64,000 nt of DNA, taken from NCBI GenBank assembly GCA_021234155.1, contig JAJEKV010000059.1:3904571-3968570 (forward strand). Reading direction: 5' to 3'. The DNA comes from Isoetes taiwanensis. Taxonomy: Eukaryota > Streptophyta > Lycopodiopsida > Isoetales > Isoetaceae. A model generated the notes under the pieces. It saw only the letters and a list, made by a program, of their open reading frames with translations. It had not been told where the DNA came from and ran no database searches. A program made the position numbers and the translations under genes. Shown piece by piece: positions 43,104 to 53,759 of this stretch. How positions within the stretch are numbered: position 1 is the stretch's first letter; every line of letters starts with the position of its first letter.

Positions 43104-45230
43104 TGCATTTCCTCTTCTATTTCAGCACCACTACTCAAATAGGCACTTGGATTATGAGCTCCATGAGCCATCTTAACATACTTCAACTCAAATTCTTGTA
43201 TGATAAGAGCCCATCTAGTAAACTTAGGATCTTGGACAGTCTTATTGTAAATGCATGGCAATGGGTTCACATCCATATGAATGTAAACATATTGTACATT
43301 TGCTGAATTCCATTGTGAAGGAAGAAGATAATGTCTAAATTTATTCAAGGCCCACTTCAATGCCAACCCAAGATGCTCCACATGAGTCCATTTCTGCTCT
43401 TGTGGAGTTAACAACCTGCTAGCATAGTAATTCATATCATAATGCTTTTGCTGATTTTTCTGACATAGTGTGACAGCCAAAGCTTGCTCCCAAACTGTAA
43501 AGAATAAATGAAAAGGCTCGCTCATTCTTGGAGGAATCAGCAAAGTTCTTTCTTTCAATTGTCCAAGGCACCATTCAAATGCTTCTTGAGTGTCCTCCTT
43601 CCATCTAAAATTCTGCCCTTGCTTCATACAATCCACAAGTGGCTGGGTTACTTTAGCAAAATTGTGCAAATACCTCCTACTAAAACTGAGTTGGCCATAT
43701 AAGCTTCTCACTTGTGATATATTTATAGGTGGTTTCACCTTCTCCAAGGTTGCAATCTTACCATGATCCACTTGTAATCCATGTTCTGAAACATAATTGC
43801 TCAATAGTTTTCCTCCTTTAGTGAAGAAAATACACTTAGCAGGATTCAAACTTATGCCATACAATCGGCATCTTTCAAGAAATTTTCTGAGATGATCCAA
43901 GTGATCCCTTCTTGGATTCGAAAACACTGTTAAGTCATCTATAAAGACTCTCAAAAAGTCTAAAATATCATGAAAAGCATATGTCATAGCTCGCTGAAAT
44001 GTAGCTGGAGCATTTGTGAGGCCAAAAGGTAATACCTTATAAGCATAAATGCCAAAAGGTGTTCGAAAAGCTGTCATTGCTTGATATGGTGGATAGATTT
44101 GGATCTGATTATATCCTGAGTAACCATCCAAGAAAGAATAGACCTGATTTCCTGCAACAATATCCAACAAGGTGTCTATGAATGGTGTAGGAAAATGATC
44201 TCTTTTGGTAGCTTTGATGAGATCCCTGTAATCAATGCATATTCGGATTGAGTTATTTGGCTTTCTCACTGGTACAATAGAACTGATCCAATCTGAATTT
44301 GGCACTGGTACAATAAATCCCGCCTCAAAAAGCTTCATAACTTCAGCCTTTACTTGCTCCTCTATTGCTGGACTCATTCGCCTTTGAGCTTGTTGGATTG
44401 GTTTTGATCCTTGTTTCAAATCAATGGTATGAACCACAACCTTTGGTGGAATGCCTTTCAATTCTTTGTAATTTCTTGCCAAAACATCCCTGAATTCTCG
44501 TAACAAAGATATCAAATCACGTTCCTCCTCTTGAGTAAGACCGCCTCCAATAGAAACCAATTCTTCTTGATTTCCTTGAGAAATATTGATGTTCTTGATG
44601 GAATGTGGTGACTGTGATGAATGTGGTGAGTGTAGTGAGTGTGGTGACTGTGGTGAATGTGGTGCGTGTGATGACTGTGGTGACTGTAATGAATGTGGTG
44701 GATGTGATGACTGTGATGAATGTGGTGCATGTGGTGACTGTGATGACTGTAGTGAACATGGATTGATCTGATTTACCTCATCCTCCAGAATGTGCGCATG
44801 CCACCAAGCTGCTTGCACCATTGCCGATTGTGCTAAAGCATCCGCCATACTGTTTTGTTCTCTTGGAACATGTACCACAATGCACTGCTGAAAATAGGAC
44901 TTCAAATCCATGGCTTGTTGATGTAAGCCTCCCAACTTAGCACTTAAAACCTGAAAGTGATCCATAAGTTGTTGACACACCAACAAAGAGTCTCCACAAA
45001 TAGTCAAACAATCAACATGCTTCTTCTTTGCCAAAGTCATCCCTTGAATAAGTGCATGATATTCAGCCTCATTATTACTGCTTGCAGTGCATGGTATACT
45101 CAATGTAACAATCTTCTTCTTATGCCCATATATCAGAAATATTCCTACACCTCCATAATTCTTGAGCTTTGAGATATCCTTGTCATAATAAACATAATTG
45201 TCCTTGTATAGTGGGCTGATTTCTGTTTAC
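43100..45230 (-). CDS. Tat-like pol: extra RNase H, RT and gypsy RNase H in one frame
   Basis: A 667-codon open frame from 45103, probably continuing upstream. Residues ~1-110 form an RNase H of the extra (archaeal-like) type: NNEAEYHALIQGMTLA, LTICGDSLLV, PREQNSMADALAQ. Residues ~115-170 are a Ser/Pro/His repeat linker. RT follows with SSIVPVRKPNNSIRICIDY, YSFLDGYSGYNQIQI, LPFGLTNAPATFQRAM and the catalytic box VFIDDLTVF. The gypsy RNase H after RT is degenerate at its first acidic motif (FTVWEQALAVTL). Two RNase H domains flank RT. The frame ends at about 43100, where integrase begins in an overlapping frame. Confidence 0.85.
44580..44765 (-). repeat. In-frame 9-bp minisatellite coding for Ser/Pro/His/Gln
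   Basis: On the plus strand GTGATGACTGTGGTGAAT-like units repeat about 19 times with period 9. On the coding strand they give SQSPHSPHS-type repeats between the extra RNase H and RT. The frame stays open throughout. Related GTGGTGAGTGGTGA repeats occur in both LTRs of the element. Confidence 0.9.
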
Positions 45231-45663
45231 CCCATCCATGCTTGATGTCAAAATCAACATCTCTACTTGATCTTGATCAATTCCTTGCTGAAATAAAGTC
45301 TCCCCAATGGGTCTTTAAATGCACTCCTCCTTCATGTTTACAAGAGTCTCTCATAACTCACCTTCACCAATACTTTCAAATCGTTGGATATACTTATCTG
45401 CAACTTGCTGCTGTAAACATATTTCCGAATTTTGGATACCTTTTAACCACTTGTACAAAGTCTTATCTTCTCTGTCACCCACTTCCAAGACCTGAAAACA
45501 ACTAAGACCTTGCTGCCCTGGCACCATAGCATTCTCTTTGCTGATTTCTAACTGCGGGCTGCTCAAAGAAGGATTGCAAAGAAAGGTTACCTTTTGCTGA
45601 TTTCAGAGGATGATCTATAGTAACCTTGTGTTCCCCTTGAAAAATGTTCATTTCACGCTTCCT

Positions 45664-46246
45664 CTATGAAGTCTCAGCTTGTACGACATCTAACCATGTA
45701 CGACTCCGCAACAAAGTATAAGTTTCAGCATGCACACTCTCTGGAAATTTCAAAACCATAAAATCCAAGATTGCTTCTACCTCATATACCTTGCATAAGA
45801 CATTTCTTATGACTCCCATAGGCTGCACCTTCATTTGATTGAATGCTTTGAGCATCATAGTTGTCGGTTCCATCATTTTCAATCCAACTTGAAGCATTAT
45901 ATGGTAAGGCATGACATTCACTCCGCTGCCAATATCTATGTTGGCGTCTTTGATTAAATATCCATTAATACTCACATCACAAAGAAATGGCCCTGGATCC
46001 TTGGATTGCCAGGCTGGTATCATTTGAGATGATTTGTTGGACTGAAATTTCTGATTTTGTTCTTCCCCCTAACTCTTGCAACAAATTTGGAGAATAATGC
46101 ATCAATTGCTCAAGAGTAAGTGTAACTTTAGTGGTCAAAACTTGGCTGATCACATCATCTTCATTTTGAATTTTCTCATCCACCATAGGAGGCATCACTA
46201 TGAGCTGATTTTCTTCTATAGACTGAAACTGTTCTGTGGGCAGCAC
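45664..46246 (-). pseudogene. Protease region of the Tat-like element
   Basis: The frame 46023-45664 contains ANIDIGSGVNVMPYHIM, the aspartic-protease motif with D-I-G in place of D-T/S-G. It is followed by MGVIRNVLCKVYEVEAILDF and a hydrophobic stretch. The frame 46246-45977 upstream reads LEQLMHYSPNLLQELGGR, a segment usual before Tat protease. The two overlap in different frames, so the protein would be broken. The protease would cut the Gag-Pol polyprotein. Confidence 0.75.
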
Positions 46247-46285
46247 ATTGAATTACACCTTCTTAGGTGCTGACATCTTCAAAGC

Positions 46286-47323
46286 TTATTCCTTCAAAGC
46301 CTTTGGAAAAGAGGTCTTAGTCTTCTCCGCAATTGGCACTACTCTTGGTTCTTGAACCACCTTTTGTGATCTTGTAACCGCATTCACTTCTCCAATCTCT
46401 TCTTCTTGCTGAAATGGATCCTTCTCCACCTCAACAAATCCACAATTTACTACTGATTTTGCCATCTCTTGCTTCTTAAGCTCCTCAATAAGAGCCTTAA
46501 CTTGAGAATTATCAATGTACTTTGCATCTTGAATGCGAACATCATTATTAGGAAGAGGTGCAGATTCAAACACTTGCTGCCTTGGTGGATACTTGTTGGT
46601 TGCCCATTCCGGTTTCCCATGAATTTTCCAACAAGTACTCTCATCATGCTTGAATTTATCACATAACTTGCAATAAAAATGAGCCTTACTTGGATACCAT
46701 CCCTGTTTTGGCTGCACCATTTGTGTGGAACCGATTGGAGCTTGTTGGGCAATTGGAGCTTGTGGCATCATTGGCACTTGTGGCATGATAGGTGCTGCTT
46801 GCATTGGTTGAATAGGAATAGGTGTTGCTTGTTGCATAACATCAAATACCGGATTGGCTCTTTCAAAGAATCTCTTCTCCCTACATTCTTGATCATTATG
46901 ACCTTTTATTTGGCATCTTGAGCAGAATTTCAGCAATCTACATGTAGTATCAAAATGTCCAATAGATCCACAATACTCACAAGTAATAAACTGAGCCTCC
47001 CTTAGCTTCTCACCAATTGTAAGCTTAGAACTCTTGGCTGCAATATCCTCTGTTTTATGCTCTGGAGCAACTTCATGAATGTATCCCAACTTATCTTCAG
47101 CCTTGAGAGCATACTTCTGTGCCTCTAGCAATGTGGTAGGCTGTTTAGCCTTCACCTTATGAGCAATAGCTCGTTTCAGCCCCTTCACATACCATTGGAC
47201 ATCCATTTCATCACTCCTTGCAATCTTCCAATGCACCACGGCTTTGAGAACCGCAATATATCTCTGATTATACTCTCTAATTGATTCATCTTCCTTTTGT
47301 GTGAAATTTGTCCACCTTTCCAT
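46286..47323 (-). CDS. Gag of the Tat-like element with three CCHC knuckles
   Basis: A 345-codon open frame. The N-terminal part has the retrotransposon gag signature (RWTNFTQKEDESIREYNQRY, VQWYVKGLKRAIAHKV). Two adjacent knuckles, CEYCGSIGHFDTTC and CSRCQIKGHNDQEC, come at about residues 115-150. After a Pro/Gln/Met-rich spacer a third CKLCDKFKHDESTC appears at about residue 218. Gag packages element RNA in particles; the knuckles bind RNA. Further upstream, 47330-47640 still looks like gag but is broken by stops. Confidence 0.85.
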   Translation of the reverse strand: MERWTNFTQKEDESIREYNQRYIAVLKAVVHWKIARSDEMDVQWYVKGLKRAIAHKVKAKQPTTLLEAQKYALKAEDKLGYIHEVAPEHKTEDIAAKSSKLTIGEKLREAQFITCEYCGSIGHFDTTCRLLKFCSRCQIKGHNDQECREKRFFERANPVFDVMQQATPIPIQPMQAAPIMPQVPMMPQAPIAQQAPIGSTQMVQPKQGWYPSKAHFYCKLCDKFKHDESTCWKIHGKPEWATNKYPPRQQVFESAPLPNNDVRIQDAKYIDNSQVKALIEELKKQEMAKSVVNCGFVEVEKDPFQQEEEIGEVNAVTRSQKVVQEPRVVPIAEKTKTSFPKALKE

Positions 47324-48040
47324 AGTCTTATCCTTACCATGGACTTCTTGATAATTAGCAATGAAAGCTTCCTTTAATTCCTCGATATGTCATGGTATCC
47401 GGACCGAGTTTGTGCCCATTCCTCCACTTGAATCTTGCAAAGAACTATGAAACCAAAGCAAGTAATGTTGACCCGGTAACTTACATTGCCGGGCAATACC
47501 TCTCAAACTTCACAATATGCTTCAAAGGATCCCGATCTACCAGATCATCGAACTTTGGAATCCCCATTGTCTGAAAACCCCATACCATAGGTGGTAATAC
47601 AACCATCTCTGCCTTTTCTTGGGTTTCTTGAAATTAGAAAAACGAAATTGAATCTCCCTTCAATTTGAAAAAACGAAATTGGATTACCATCTAGATCGGT
47701 AAATGGAATCAAAACCTCACGGATCGAGAACTAGACCCCGGATCGCCTCCCAAATCTGAAAACGAAATTGAATCTTGATGCAATTTTGAGCCCAAAGATT
47801 GACTCGCCGGTCCCCTTCTTGTTATGATGGAGCTTGGTGGGATATCCTTCTTACTGCTCTTGGGCATAAAACTATGCTCCCCTTGTCAAATTTTGCCCGC
47901 AAATCACTTACAACAAAATCCCCTTCACACAAAGAAATTGCTCCTTCCTCAATGGTGTCGTTCTTTACCGACGATCACCAATACCAATGGTAACAACTCC
48001 TTTTTCAATGGAAATTCTTGTCAATCAATGGTCTGTCGAG

Positions 48041-48054
48041 CACCGTGGTCGCCA
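48041..48054 (-). other. Primer-binding-site-like sequence
   Basis: The minus strand reads TGGCGACCACGGTG three bases after the end of the 5' LTR. It has the TGG start and position of a PBS complementary to a tRNA 3' end. I cannot name the tRNA with certainty. Confidence 0.55.
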
Positions 48055-48057
48055 AAT

Positions 48058-48416
48058 TGTTAGAGCCTGAACTCTAATCTTGCAAGAAGGATGAAAAACC
48101 CAACAATCCAAGCTCAATTTATCAGATCAAGGCAATGCACAGCACAAAGAATCATCATCTCCATAGCTAGATCAAGTAAAAAAACACTCTCTCTCAATAC
48201 GCCGTCTCTCTGTTCTTCTCTTTGCTCAGATAATACAGTGATCATCATTTCCACAATGCATACGTGCAAAAATTCTGCACGCGTGCATGTGCGTATATCA
48301 CTCCATATACAATATACTGTCTCATACACCACCTCAATAGTGGTGAGTGGTGAGTGGTGACGAGTGTGGTGAGTGGTGAGTGGTGCCGAGTGTGGTGAGT
48401 GGTGACCACCCCAACA
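48058..48416 (-). repeat. 5' LTR of the Tat-like element, 359 bp
   Basis: Minus strand TGTTGGGGTGGTCAC ... GGCTCTAACA, with TG/CA ends in a TGTT/AACA short inverted repeat. It contains the 9-bp-type repeat near its start. The outer flank is TGGGG; no matching TSD is visible because the other end of the element is rearranged. Confidence 0.85.
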
Positions 48417-48594
48417 TGGGGTATGGAAAATCTCTGTCTCATATATGCTGAGCACTGTAATACTAAATGATTTTCATTCTATTTCATCCACTCGAACTGA
48501 TTTAGACCTGTACTCTGTGTACTTTGTGAAGTTCTAGCTTCTTGCCCCTCTGTACAATCTAGAGCTCCGTCTTGCATGTCTACGTCCAAATCTA

Positions 48595-48720
48595 TGTATG
48601 GCAGAGAGAGGTAACATAGTAGAGAATATATAGAAGAAGAGATAAATGGAGGATAGAGAGAGAGAGAGATTTAATAGATAGAGAATAAAGAAACAAAAAT
48701 ATAGAGAATTGAAAAAGTAC
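48595..48720 (+). repeat. GA-rich low-complexity sequence
   Basis: Purine-rich with a GAGAGAGAGAGAGAG run at 48655-48670 and TAGAGAATA repeats. A similar purine-rich stretch lies at 51590-51660, on the other side of the LINE. Confidence 0.8.
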
Positions 48721-48764
48721 ATAAAGAAGTGAAGTGTATTAAGTCTTGGGAGGTTTCAAAGGCC

Positions 48765-51600
48765 TAAAAGACAACAAAAATTAAACAATGTCGTAAAAGA
48801 GTAGATGAGTCTCTGAATCCTCATCTAGCTCGTCACTCTCACTATCATATCCTCATCATCTAATACATTATTAAGTCTTTTTAGGCAGCTCTCTCGTTGC
48901 TGCAAAAGCTCTAATAGATAGGCCCCAATTTTTTCCCCTTCCATGGCAAAGAAGGTCTGAAGATCTTTTGCATCAATTCCGTGTTGCAGCCGCAACTGAT
49001 GGTAGGCACTACATCTATGTAATGCATGGTCTTCATCCTCCACATGTTCTTCCATGCATACTTTACAATATCTCTCAGTTCTGGGTATGATATGTCTCCA
49101 TCTGCCAGTTTCCACACCTAGATGATGTGAACTAAATCTGATTCTACCAAGTGCATGCCTCTTCTTTATAGAGATATTATCATGTAGGTATTTAGCTACT
49201 TCCAGCCCCGGATTTATATTCTGTTGGTAGAGGATCATTTTTATTTTGGGCTGTGACCACAGCTTCTTTTGGACTTTATTAGAAACCCACTGTTTCAAAT
49301 TTTTTCCAACCAATAATGCCTCATCCCAATGGATGTCCCATCTTCCTAGCCATGTAATAACATCCTGAGCCCATCCTTTATCCTTGCTGGCTAGAAAAGC
49401 CTTATGAGAGAGTCGCATGTCATCCATGATGGATATTTTTTTTTAAATATCTGATACATCTGATCATGGCTTCTCCTTCTAATGGCAACATGCCGCTTTC
49501 AATTAACATCATCTGATATGGTGTCTGAGCCTTAACTCCCAAATCCAGACGTATAAATTTTTTCTGTATTTGCTCAAGGTCTTCCCGTAGTCCTCGTGTT
49601 AGACTGGGACCCCATATCTTGCTGCCATATAGCGCAACACTTTGAACAAGCGATTCAAAAAGTCTTTTTTTGAGGGTCTAGGACCATAAATGTGCTTCTC
49701 TACAGAGACTCTGCATCACATAAAGCGCTTTGTGACTACCGTCTATTCTTTGATGAATGCACATGTTCCACCTGTGATTCCTATGGAATATCAGCCCTAA
49801 GTATTTGTAAAAATCACATGTACTTACCATCTATCCTTTGTATCTGAATGAGGTTTCTTGCTTCAATGCTCCTACTGTCATGATATTCGTCTTATCCAAG
49901 TTTACTTGCATTCCAGTGGCATCACAAAAGCGAGCCAGCCCATCAAGATGGCGCTGCATATGCTCCGAGCAGCGAGCAAAGATGACCACGTCGCCTGCAT
50001 ACATCAAAAGCTGTATTACATATCCATGAATATCTATGCTCCAGTGCAATTTTCCTATAACCAGTTCTCAAGACCATCAATAAATAAGCCGAACAAGGTG
50101 GGGGACATTAGGCAGTCCTATTTGACCCCAATGTTGCTATCAATATAATCTTTGTTTTCCAGTGATAGTGGCATGGATAATTGTATCAACACCTTCTCAT
50201 ATAGCACTTGTACTGCACCCCTCAACTGTTCTGACACATTAAGCCCATCCAGTCTTTCCCATAGCTGAGATCTAGGCACTCTATCAAAGGCCTTTTTTAA
50301 ATCTACAAAGACTACAAACGTTGGTGCTTCTGACCTTTTGCCATTTGTCTCTACCCATAAGCTTATTTTCTTCTCCAATATCGTAGCCAAGAGCTTTGAC
50401 AACAGGCTGCTCACTGGAATGGTTCTATAGTTGCTTATATCATGGATAGATCCATCCTTATGGACCGGGGCTACTCGGTTGACTTGCCATGATAAGGGCA
50501 GCCCTTGTGTAAGTGCTTTAGATAACAGTTTGGCAATGATGGGATGTAGCTTGGGTCCTGTCCATTTCAAACGTTCCGCACATAGACCTTGCATGTCTTT
50601 TGCTTTCCCATTGGCTAAATAAGCTATGCCATCGGAAACTTCTTCAGCCGTGATCATCAAAATAGACTTTCTTTGCTGCCCGCTATATGATTGATCTTCT
50701 GGATTATGATAGAGCTTTTGTACATATCGCCATAGTATATCTGCTGCGACGGGAAATTCTCTTTGCTTGTTTCTCCTTAATACCTTCCAAAAGCTTTTGG
50801 GCTCTGATATATAACTCTGGCATAGGAGTTCTTACCGAGAATGTATAAGTTGTCTTTTCTTTTGTCTGGTAATCTTCCCGTATTCCTTTTTACACCGTTC
50901 TTTGTCCAATCCATGGCTGTTTTTCCATTTAAGCTTCGCTTCTTTGCAAGTATGTCTTAATGATAGACCTTTAACTGCCCGTCTAAAGGTAAAGACCTCT
51001 TTTGCCGATTCTGATAGCAAGTTACATAGCTGTTGGCTGGTCTCATTCAAATCTGCATCCCATGCAAGGCACTCTAATTTCTGCTCAATTTCAGCTTGGT
51101 AACATGTTTTCAAGCTTGGTCTTAGATAGTATTTCAGCTCTCTCTTTAATTCTAAATCTGCTTTACTATCAAACTTGTTGATATCTAGTGTAAACATTAG
51201 TGGGCAATGGTCGGATTCTAAATGCTCTTCACCTACTTGAAAGTCTAATATTCGTTTAGTGTATGATCCTGCATTATGACATAATCAACCGTACTCCTGG
51301 ATCTACATGTGGTTTTTTGTGTATCTGGGAATCTGTTCAGCCCATTACATATAATCATGTTTGCACTACAACAGAGCGTTAGTAACTGCCAGCCTGTTTT
51401 AGTTATAATCTTGTCCTGAGATTGTCTATCCCAGCCTTTAGCAATCAGTTCTTCCTTTTCTATCTGTTCCAGCCATAGAGGATCATTCACATCTGTATAT
51501 ATTGCTGCTTGTCTATTTCTCGTTCTCCCATTAAAATCCCCGGTCAAAATTACTTCACCTTTATGTTGAAAGCATATGATATCATGTTCAAGTTCAAGAT
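48765..51600 (-). mobile_element. 5'-truncated LINE (endonuclease end, RT, C-terminal zinc finger)
   Basis: Read on the minus strand, the endonuclease C-terminus has ILTGDFNGRTRN and RSTVDYVIMQD (about 51580-51245). A linker follows (51197-50832). The RT has YRTIPVSSLLSKLLATILE and FVVFVDLKKAFDRVPRSQL (50660-50118), then the catalytic region LLMYAGDVVIFA at about 50000. The C-terminal zinc motif is CKVCMEEHVEDEDHALHRC (near 49050). The N-terminal half of the endonuclease is missing. The RT catalytic Asp pair is mutated (AGD for ADD) and frames are shifted between blocks, so it is inactive. Confidence 0.85.
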
Positions 51601-52964
51601 AGAAGATAATAGAGAGAGAATAGGAAGATATATAACGAGAAGAAAAAAATAAAAAGAAAATTTAGAACACCCAAAACAATCAGATATGGCATTAGGGCAA
51701 TCTATAGTGCATTGATACCTTGTTTAGATATTAGCATACATAGTCAATGAGGGCTAATATTTACTTCTACGCTTTGTCACAGTTTAACCAAGCGATAGAA
51801 TGTTTTGGAAGAGACCCAAAGGCAAGACAGTGTGATTGAGAAAAACCATCTAGTTTAGCAGAAGCGTTAGAACTTTTAGCTCCAGAGTTTGAAAGATAAT
51901 TTAGCCAAACCTGATTTGGCTACACTAAAATATGGGAGTTGTGACGCTCCCAAACCTATGCGATGCTCCTATCGTGTAAATACAAGAAATTCCCCTCCCA
52001 TGGCGACTCCATCACCACGGAAAGGCCCTCTGTCTGACTCGGGCCACTTGTGATGGGCAAATGTCTGGGTGAAGGACACAGAGATGTCATTCGTCCCATG
52101 CCTTATATGGGAGTCCTATATAGCGGAAGCGTACATACATGTTAGCGCAACACAATATACATAATAATATGCCACCACAAAGGGTGGCCCATCCATCAAT
52201 AAGACAACATCACATAATGTAAATATACTGCATCAGAAATAAAGGTTCTACTCCAGACTCAGACTCAAGGGGGTCAACTGACGGCCAAGGCCTCCGGATA
52301 TCAACAGACGGAATCATGACAATAGCATTGGCTGGCATTGGACAATGGCTAGGGTAGTCCACTCCATCCGCCCTGCTGTGCACACTTTGTAGATAGGTTG
52401 AAACATGCTATGGCGTGATTGTAGCCTTCCGGAGACATAATCCCATGGAATCACCCTATGAGACTACTCCAGGTTACATCTCCCCAGTCCGATGAGGTAG
52501 GAATGTGACAAGTCCCTTCCCGGAGCACCATAGTTCCATGGGTGGCTAGAGGATCGTGGCACCACTGGCGCCAACGCATTCGTACCCGACTTACCCCCCC
52601 AAATCTATAGTTCGGTCACCAGCAAGCCCAAGGCATCCCTCCGGATGTTATTTGTGACCCAGGGGGTGTCAGACCCATACCCGACCCACACGTGGTGAAC
52701 GGTTATAAGCCTAGCAGACTATAGGAGCTCTAGTAACCACGCTCAACAAGACTCCACCTCCACTTCACCATGGTGTCTGCTGGTGCTCAATCACGACATA
52801 ACTGCCACAACCAGGTGGGCTCTTGCACACAGGCTGCATTTAATGGGATTTAAGGGATTCTAGCTAGGGGCATATCTACTACTAGATGGCCTTTAGGTCT
52901 CTACCCCCCCTTAATTCCCACAACATAGGAGGAACACAAAGAGAACATCTATTGTAACGTTCCT

Positions 52965-53146
52965 AACCGACATGCCCTTAACCAACTCGGCAAAACCGTC
53001 TAGAGACATTTATGAGTAGTCACTTCTACCCATTTATGTCGGTGTCTCGGGAAGGAACCGACATGCCCTTAACCAACTCGGCAAAACCGTCTAGACATTT
53101 ATAAGTAGTCACTTCTACCCATTTATGTCGAAGTCTCGAGAACGGC
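52965..53146 (-). repeat. 91-bp tandem duplication inside the TRIM 3' LTR
   Basis: The segment beginning AACCGACATGCCC at 52965 is repeated at 53056, period 91. The other LTR has only one copy. The duplication exactly accounts for the length difference (249 versus 158 bp). Confidence 0.9.
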
Positions 53147-53334
53147 CCACAGGCACATTCAAGGATCGAATACTCGTGCAGTCTACCATGGGCCCGTTAC
53201 AGTCTCTCCCACTAGAACTATGCTCGTCCTCGAGCATCCAACCATGTCTATGTCATACCATACCACAATGATTACCAAGTCTTTGCAAATTGCACATGCA
53301 TATAGGCATCCATGGAGACTCGAACTCGAGAACT

Positions 53335-53346
53335 GCTCTGATACCA
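53335..53346 (-). other. Primer-binding site of the TRIM
   Basis: The minus strand reads TGGTATCAGAGC, the classic plant PBS complementary to initiator methionyl-tRNA, two bases from the end of the 5' LTR. Confidence 0.9.
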
Positions 53347-53676
53347 ACTGTGACGTTCCTAACTGACATGCCCTTAACCAACTGGGCAAAACCGTCTAGA
53401 CATTTATGAGTAGTCACTTGTACCCATTTATGTCAGTGTCTCGGGAACGCCCCACATGCATATTCAAGGATCGAATACTCGAGCAATCTACCACAGGCTC
53501 GTTACATCTATTATACATACGTCGATTCATCCATAACTTGATCATAGCATAGAATAGAGACTATCACACATCTACACATAAAGGAGGAACGTCAACGTCA
53601 CAGGAGTAGTAAATTATCCGTTGATTAAGTTGCTACAATACCAAGCTTAAGTAATATGAAACCGCCACGGGGAGGA

Positions 53677-53753
53677 GTTTCCGCGGCGGAAACTTTCAGG
53701 TGGCACCGCCACGAGCAGTGGAGCTGCAAGCTGTGCGCCGCCTGAAAGTTTTC
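53677..53753. repeat. Inverted repeats (palindrome and stem-loop)
   Basis: GTTTCCGCGGCGGAAAC (53677-53693) is a palindrome. GAAACTTTCAGGTGGC (53689-53704) pairs with GCCGCCTGAAAGTTTTC (53737-53753) with one mismatch. It could be a small MITE or a promoter-type hairpin; no TSD was recognised. Confidence 0.7.
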
Positions 53754-53759
53754 ACCATG

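Larger units (their letters stand above)
41095..48416 (-). mobile_element. Tat-like Ty3/gypsy element with both LTRs
   Basis: On the minus strand the order is 5' LTR (48416-48058), PBS-like site, gag, protease, extra RNase H, RT, RNase H, integrase, 3' region and a truncated 3' LTR (41360-41095). pol between 45103 and 43100 is one 667-codon open frame. Frameshifts are present between gag, protease and integrase pieces. The LTRs differ at roughly a dozen positions over 265 shared bases, so the insertion is not recent. The 3' LTR lacks its terminal ~85 bp, where an inverted LTR fragment is attached instead. Confidence 0.85.
52953..53506 (-). mobile_element. Complete TRIM retroelement, 554 bp, TSD TCTAT
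   Basis: Termini TGTAACG and CGTTACA, with TCTAT at 52948-52952 and 53507-53511. On the minus strand: 5' LTR 53506-53349 (158 bp), two bases, PBS 53346-53335, a short internal region without coding, a purine-rich tract AGTGGGAGAGAC at about 53213-53202, and 3' LTR 53201-52953 (249 bp). This is the architecture of terminal-repeat retrotransposons in miniature, mobilised in trans. Confidence 0.9.
51940..53602 (-). repeat. Solo LTR with perfect 5-bp TSD GGAGT, host to a TRIM
   Basis: Ends TGTGACGC (51940) and CGTCACA (53602), flanked by GGAGT at 51935-51939 and GGAGT at 53603-53607. Without the nested TRIM and its TSD the unit is about 1104 bp. It has no coding content. It shares ordered blocks with 9726-10931, so it is one LTR family. 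Its solo state suggests LTR-LTR recombination after a full insertion. Confidence 0.85.

Noticed and set aside
44512-44771. His-rich, Thr/Ile-rich and Cys/Asp/Gly-rich ORFs in alternative frames and on the plus strand
   Set aside because: They are shadows of the 9-bp repeat inside the pol frame, which is the real coding frame.
48041-48054. Naming the tRNA for the Tat-like PBS
   Set aside because: Position and TGG start fit, but I cannot verify the tRNA sequence without a database.
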